48,126 bases of DNA from Gammaproteobacteria bacterium. GTDB taxonomy: Bacteria; Pseudomonadota; Gammaproteobacteria; Pseudomonadales; Pseudohongiellaceae. The translations under genes and the position numbers were made by a program. Of the stretch, positions 44,233 through 48,126 are shown one piece after another (the first letter of the stretch is position 1; the number at the start of each line of letters is the position of its first letter). The stretch covers positions 1 to 48,126 of the forward strand of contig JAURIJ010000019.1 in the NCBI GenBank assembly GCA_030832825.1, given 5' to 3'. The notes below the pieces were generated by a model. It searched no databases. It was given only the letters and a program-made list of their open reading frames with translations, and was not told the origin of the DNA.

Positions 44233-45930
44233 ATGGATACACACACCAACAAGGCCCCGAAAGGGGCCTTGTCGTCTTTGCAGCGCTGGCTCCCCACGCA
44301 TCCCGGCACCTGGGTCATTCTGGGGCTTTGCCTGCTGCTCAGTGTGCCCGTGCTCACCGTCTTCAGTTCGATCACCTCCAGCAGTGACGGCGTCTGGGGG
44401 CATCTGTACGAGACAGTGCTGGGCGACTACGTGCTGCACTCGCTCAGTCTGATGCTGGGCGTGGGGCTGATCGTGCTGGTGCTGGGCATCGGGCCGGCCT
44501 GGCTGGTCACCATGACGCACTTCCCCGGCAGCCGCATGCTGGAGTGGGCGCTGGTGCTGCCGCTGGCGATGCCCGCCTACATCATCGCCTACACCTACAC
44601 CGGGCTGCTGGACGTCGGCGGGCCGGTGCAGTCCTGGATCCGCGAGACCTTCGAGTTGCGTTTCGGTCAATACTGGTTCCCGCCCATCCGCAGTCTGGGC
44701 GGCGCCATCACCATGCTGGCCCTGGTGCTTTACCCCTATGTCTATCTGCTGTCGCGTACGGCCTTCATCGAGCAGAGTGTCTGCGTGCTCGAAGTCTCGC
44801 GCACCCTGGGCGCCACCCCGCTGCAGGCCTTCCGCCGCGTCGCCATTCCCCTGGCCCGCCCGGCCATCATCGCCGGCCTGTCGCTGGTGCTGATGGAGAC
44901 GCTGGCGGACTACGGCACGGTGCAGTATTTCGGCGTGTCGGTGTTCACCACCGGGGTGTTCCGCACTTGGTTCGGGCTGGGCAGCAGCACGGCGGCCGCG
45001 CAGCTGTCTGCCGTCCTGCTGCTGTTCATTCTGGTACTGGTGCTGGCGGAGCACTGGTCGCGGCAGAAGGCGCGCTATCACCACACCAGCAGCAAATACA
45101 CGCGCCTGCCGCGCATCCCGCTGCAGGGCTGGAAGAAGTGGGCAGCGCTGGCCTATTGCGTGACCCCGGTGCTGTTCGGCTTCCTGATCCCCTTCCTGCA
45201 GTTGCTGAAATGGTCCACCGAAACCTGGCATCTGCTGGACCGCGACGGCTTCCTCGGCATGTTCGCCAACAGTCTGAAGCTCGCCTCCATCACGGCCTTG
45301 ATCGCCCTGGTGCTGGGCCTGTTCATCAGCTACACCAAGCGCCTGCGGCCCAGTCTGGCCCTGCGCGGCATGGTGCGCGTGCTGGGGCTGGGCTATGCGA
45401 TTCCCGGCACGGTCGTGGCCATCGGTGTGCTGATCCCCTTCACCTGGTTCGACAATTCCCTGGACGCCTGGATGCGTGAAACCTTCGGCATCGCCACCGG
45501 CCTGCTGCTCAGCGGCACGCTCGTGGCCGTGGTGTTCGCCTATCTGGTGCGCTTCCTGCCCGTGGCCCTGAACACTCTCGACGCGGGCCTGGGCAAGATC
45601 AAGCCGACGATGGACGACGCCGGTCGTTCCATGGGCCTCACGCCGCTGCAGATCCTGCGCCGCGTGCACGTGCCGGTGATGCGGGGCAGCCTGCTGACCG
45701 CCAGCCTGCTGGTGTTCGTGGATGTCCTCAAGGAGCTGCCCGCCACGCTGATCCTGCGTCCCTTCAATTTCAACACGCTGGCCATCCGCACCTATGAGCT
45801 CGCCAATCAGGAGCGGCTGGCCGAAGCCTCCAGCACCGCCCTGATGATCGTGCTGGCCGGCATCATTCCCGTCATCATTCTCAACCAGACGATCTCGCGA
45901 TCCCGGCCAGGCCATGACTCCACTCCTTGA
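44233..45930 (+). CDS. fbpB: Ferric iron ABC transporter, permease
   Basis: A 565-residue fused permease with two transmembrane domains of about six helices each. The two EAA loops that contact the ATPase are visible: EVSRTLGATPLQAFRRVAIP and DDAGRSMGLTPLQILRRVHV. Two starts are possible. ATG at 44233, used here, has AGG five bases upstream; ATG at 44194 would overlap fbpA by ten bases. A strong hairpin (44251-44270) lies inside the first codons of either version. Confidence 0.93.
   Translation: MDTHTNKAPKGALSSLQRWLPTHPGTWVILGLCLLLSVPVLTVFSSITSSSDGVWGHLYETVLGDYVLHSLSLMLGVGLIVLVLGIGPAWLVTMTHFPGSRMLEWALVLPLAMPAYIIAYTYTGLLDVGGPVQSWIRETFELRFGQYWFPPIRSLGGAITMLALVLYPYVYLLSRTAFIEQSVCVLEVSRTLGATPLQAFRRVAIPLARPAIIAGLSLVLMETLADYGTVQYFGVSVFTTGVFRTWFGLGSSTAAAQLSAVLLLFILVLVLAEHWSRQKARYHHTSSKYTRLPRIPLQGWKKWAALAYCVTPVLFGFLIPFLQLLKWSTETWHLLDRDGFLGMFANSLKLASITALIALVLGLFISYTKRLRPSLALRGMVRVLGLGYAIPGTVVAIGVLIPFTWFDNSLDAWMRETFGIATGLLLSGTLVAVVFAYLVRFLPVALNTLDAGLGKIKPTMDDAGRSMGLTPLQILRRVHVPVMRGSLLTASLLVFVDVLKELPATLILRPFNFNTLAIRTYELANQERLAEASSTALMIVLAGIIPVIILNQTISRSRPGHDSTP
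44251..44270 (+). other. Strong GAAA-loop hairpin at the start of fbpB
   Basis: AAGGCCCC and GGGGCCTT pair perfectly around a GAAA tetraloop, followed by GTCGTCTTT. It has the form of an intrinsic attenuator or mRNA-stabilising stem and may keep permease levels below those of the binding protein. Confidence 0.6.
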
Positions 45931-46957
45931 ACTGCATCAGCTCTCCGTGGCGCTCGAGCGCACGGTGATTGTCCGTCACATCAGCCTGCAGCTGGAGCAG
46001 GGCCGGATCGGCTGCCTGCTCGGACCGAGCGGCTGCGGCAAGACCACGCTGCTGCGGGCCATCGCCGGCTTCGAGCGTGCGCTGGACGGGGAGATTCGCA
46101 TGGGCGGAGAAATGGTCAGCGATGCCCGCCACTGCCTGCCGGTGGAACAGCGTCAGGTGGGCATGGTGTTCCAGGATTACGCGCTGTTTCCCCATCTGAG
46201 CGTGCGCGACAACATCGGCTTCGGCCTGCGCGGCATGAGCGCGGCGGCCCGCACAGCGCGCATCGAGGAGCTGGCCGGCATGCTCAAGATCGCCGACTAC
46301 CTCGATGTCTATCCGCATCGGCTTTCCGGCGGGCAGCAGCAGCGGGTGGCGGTGGCCCGGGCCATGGCGCCCAAGCCGCGCCTGCTGCTGCTGGACGAGC
46401 CCTTCGCCAGTCTGGATGTGGAACTGCGCGAGCAGATCGCGCGGGAGATCCGCCAGGTGCTGAAGCAGGACGGCATCACGGCGATCCTGGTCAGCCACAA
46501 TCAGTACGAGGCCTTCGCCATGGCCGACGAAGTGGGGGTGATGCGCGCCGGAGAGCTGCTGCAGTGGAGCACGCCTTTCGAGCTCTACCATCAGCCCGCC
46601 TGCGAGTACGTGGCGGATTTCGTGGGCGAGGGCGTCTTCCTGGAGGGGCGCGTGCTGGATGACATGCGGGTGCAGACGACTCTGGGCGTGCTTGGCGGCA
46701 CCGAGCTGCATGGTTTTGCGGTGGATGCGCAGGTGCGCGTGCTGATCCGGCCGGACGATGTCATTCACGACGATGACAGCCAGAAGACGGCCCGCGTGCT
46801 GGACAAGGCCTTCCGCGGCTCGCAGTACCTCTACACGCTGGAGATGCCCGATGGCACCCATGTGCTCAGCCTGGTGCCCAGCCACCACCGTCATGCCCAG
46901 GGTGAGATGATCGGCATTCATGTCGAGATGGACCACCTCGTGGCCTTCCCGCACTGA
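45914..46957 (+). CDS. fbpC: Ferric iron ABC transporter, ATP-binding protein
   Basis: A 347-residue ATPase. Walker A is GPSGCGKTT (about 37-45), the Q-loop is in VFQDYALFPHLSV, the signature is LSGGQQQR, Walker B is LLLLDEPFASLD, and the switch His is in LVSHNQYEA. A C-terminal TOBE-like domain (about 240-347) is present, as in FbpC and PotA. It overlaps the permease gene by 17 bases, so translation is coupled, and closes the operon. Confidence 0.95.
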   Translation: MTPLLELHQLSVALERTVIVRHISLQLEQGRIGCLLGPSGCGKTTLLRAIAGFERALDGEIRMGGEMVSDARHCLPVEQRQVGMVFQDYALFPHLSVRDNIGFGLRGMSAAARTARIEELAGMLKIADYLDVYPHRLSGGQQQRVAVARAMAPKPRLLLLDEPFASLDVELREQIAREIRQVLKQDGITAILVSHNQYEAFAMADEVGVMRAGELLQWSTPFELYHQPACEYVADFVGEGVFLEGRVLDDMRVQTTLGVLGGTELHGFAVDAQVRVLIRPDDVIHDDDSQKTARVLDKAFRGSQYLYTLEMPDGTHVLSLVPSHHRHAQGEMIGIHVEMDHLVAFPH

Positions 46958-46978
46958 GCCATCCGCCAGGGCGGCGTC

Positions 46979-47731
46979 TCAGTCGCCCTGATCCACCAGG
47001 AAGGTCTCCAGTCCTTCGCCTGTCAGCTTCTTCACCTGCGAAAACACGAACCAGATGGCGGCCATGAGGATCACCATGCTGGGCAGAGCAATCACCGGAT
47101 AGCTCAGCGCTGTCATGCGGCCGAGTTCCTCACTGAACTGCGTAGTGCCGGGCGGACTCACCAGAATGATGCGCGCCAGCAGGTAGTTCAGCGTGGAGGA
47201 CACGAAGAAGCTGCCGGCCACGATCAGCGAGGCCTGGCTCAGGCGCTTCTCGAACAGGGCCGTGTTGCCGCGCTCCGCCAGGGCGGCATAGAGCGCGTCG
47301 ATGTGCACCAGCTGGGCGTTCAGGATCAGCGTCTTCACCAGGGGGAAGCGCGTGCGCTGGGTGAACAGCACGGCCAGACCGATCAAGGCCGGGAAGGTCG
47401 CTTCCTTGATGGCGATGTATTTCGGGTCGAGTTGCAGCAGGCTGATGCCGCCAGTCAGGAACACGCTGACGACGCCCAGCACGGAGAAGGGGTTGAGCTT
47501 GCCCGACTGACGCAGATCCCACAGGCCGTAGCCGATGGGGAAGGCCAGTGCGATCACGATGCTCAGCGAAGGTCCGAGGCTGTCGGGGCCACTGAGGCGG
47601 CTCAGGATGAACACCGGGATGATGATGTTGAAGGCCAGATTCGCCAGGAAGCTGCCGCGCGGCGGCGCACTCGTGGCGGGGCCGGCGGCGGTGCCCAAAG
47701 GGCTGGGATTGTTCAGGTTCTCGGTGCTCAT
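46979..47731 (-). CDS. VC0807-like membrane protein
   Basis: A 250-residue protein with about six membrane helices after a 30-residue Pro/Ala-rich cytoplasmic start. FNIIIPVFILSRLSG, IALAFPIGYGLWDL, VVSVFLTGGISLLQLD and AIKEATFPALIGLAVL follow the pattern of the VC0807 family, a conserved group with no proven function. It converges on fbpC and lies 27 bases from the sulfurtransferase gene. Confidence 0.75.
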   Translation of the reverse strand: MSTENLNNPSPLGTAAGPATSAPPRGSFLANLAFNIIIPVFILSRLSGPDSLGPSLSIVIALAFPIGYGLWDLRQSGKLNPFSVLGVVSVFLTGGISLLQLDPKYIAIKEATFPALIGLAVLFTQRTRFPLVKTLILNAQLVHIDALYAALAERGNTALFEKRLSQASLIVAGSFFVSSTLNYLLARIILVSPPGTTQFSEELGRMTALSYPVIALPSMVILMAAIWFVFSQVKKLTGEGLETFLVDQGD

Positions 47732-47758
47732 GGTCTGGGCGCTTGGTGCGACGGCTGA

Positions 47759-48126
47759 TCAGGAAGCTGGAGTATACGGGGATTGCTGTGCGGTGACGAC
47801 CGGCAGTCTGTCACCCGCGCCCCACTCCGCCCAGGCCCCGTCGTAAACACCGATATCCTCCCAGCCGGCCAGATGGGCAGCAAAGGCGATGACACAGGCC
47901 GTGACCCCGGAGCCGCAGCTGGCGATCACGCGTGACTGCGGCCCGGCATGGGCCGACAACAGCGCGCGCAGTTCCGCGACCGGCTTCATGCGGCCGCCCT
48001 GCACCAGCTGATCGAAGGGCAGGCTGTGAGCGCTCGGCATGTGACCGCCGCGCAGTCCTGGACGCGGTTCCGGCGCCCGGCCGTGGAAGCGATCCGCCGA
48101 GCGGGCATCCAGAATGCAGACATCCG
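47759..48126 (-). CDS. sseA: 3-mercaptopyruvate sulfurtransferase, C-terminal part (5' end outside window)
   Basis: The visible part is the second rhodanese domain of SseA. It begins DVCILDARSADRFHGRAPEP and continues RGGHMPSAHSLPF. The catalytic loop CGSGVTA carries the active-site Cys, and the end GVYDGAWAEWG is typical. The enzyme moves sulfur from 3-mercaptopyruvate to a thiol or cyanide. The N-terminal domain and start lie beyond the right edge. Confidence 0.93.
   Translation of the reverse strand, partial: DVCILDARSADRFHGRAPEPRPGLRGGHMPSAHSLPFDQLVQGGRMKPVAELRALLSAHAGPQSRVIASCGSGVTACVIAFAAHLAGWEDIGVYDGAWAEWGAGDRLPVVTAQQSPYTPAS

Noticed and set aside
44215-45915. 566-codon minus-strand frame under the iron permease gene
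   Set aside because: It mirrors fbpB exactly, is rich in Gln/His/Arg as antisense of hydrophobic codons, and shows no domain.

Overview
The window looks like a chromosomal segment of a GC-rich, free-living gammaproteobacterium. The evidence is the gene orders xseB-ispA-dxs and nrdR-ribD-ribE-ribBA-ribH-nusB-thiL-pgpA, an EttA and a YbiT ABC-F protein, DbpA, a BtuB/BtuF vitamin B12 uptake set and a three-gene ferric iron importer. No rRNA, tRNA, CRISPR array, insertion sequence, integrase or plasmid function was seen. I cannot place the genus.

Layout. 1-6258: three tandem paralogous periplasmic PQQ-type dehydrogenases, the first cut by the window edge; each is followed by its own strong hairpin. 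6382-8948: a DUF748/AsmA-like gene broken by two frameshifts. 9081-10982: a shortened DUF2061-like small ORF, then a helicase-loader-like pair (a protein with three DnaT-type domains, and a lambda-P-like protein). 10998-12665: ettA on the minus strand. 12852-20728: a long plus-strand run, glyA-nrdR-riboflavin genes-nusB-thiL-pgpA-ribA. 20759-24173: a minus-strand pair made of a PotD-like periplasmic binding protein and a membrane GGDEF/EAL protein, resembling the Vibrio NspS/MbaA polyamine sensor. 24309-25969: an SDR oxidoreductase and a Met/His/Gly-rich exported protein. 25980-29691: a cobalamin-riboswitch operon, btuB-cobO-btuF. 29701-32915: the xseB-ispA-dxs isoprenoid operon with its promoter. 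32995-34832: an unknown two-helix membrane protein, a MAPEG protein and a DTW-domain tRNA-modifying enzyme. 34849-37977: ybiT-dbpA. 38097-39176: an RRM protein and a 2OG-Fe(II) oxygenase. 39343-41183: three exported proteins of unknown function, the last a DUF6152 protein. 41188-42984: a minus-strand set of a CxxCH lipoprotein, a HupE/UreJ-like membrane protein and an anchored protein. 43112-46957: an iron ABC importer behind a promoter that overlaps a Fur-like site. 46979-48126: a VC0807-like membrane protein and the C-terminal part of a 3-mercaptopyruvate sulfurtransferase.

How the genes fit together. Most of the window is core metabolism: one-carbon units, riboflavin, thiamine diphosphate, isoprenoids, translation ABC-F factors. 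The accessory interest lies in the dehydrogenase array, the binding protein/c-di-GMP pair, the B12 salvage operon, the exported DUF6152 module and the haem-lipoprotein/HupE operon. The NspS/MbaA-like pair is the best candidate for a distinct signalling system. Nothing here could be proved to be a wholly new system from sequence alone. All identifications come from reading motifs and gene order; no database search was run.
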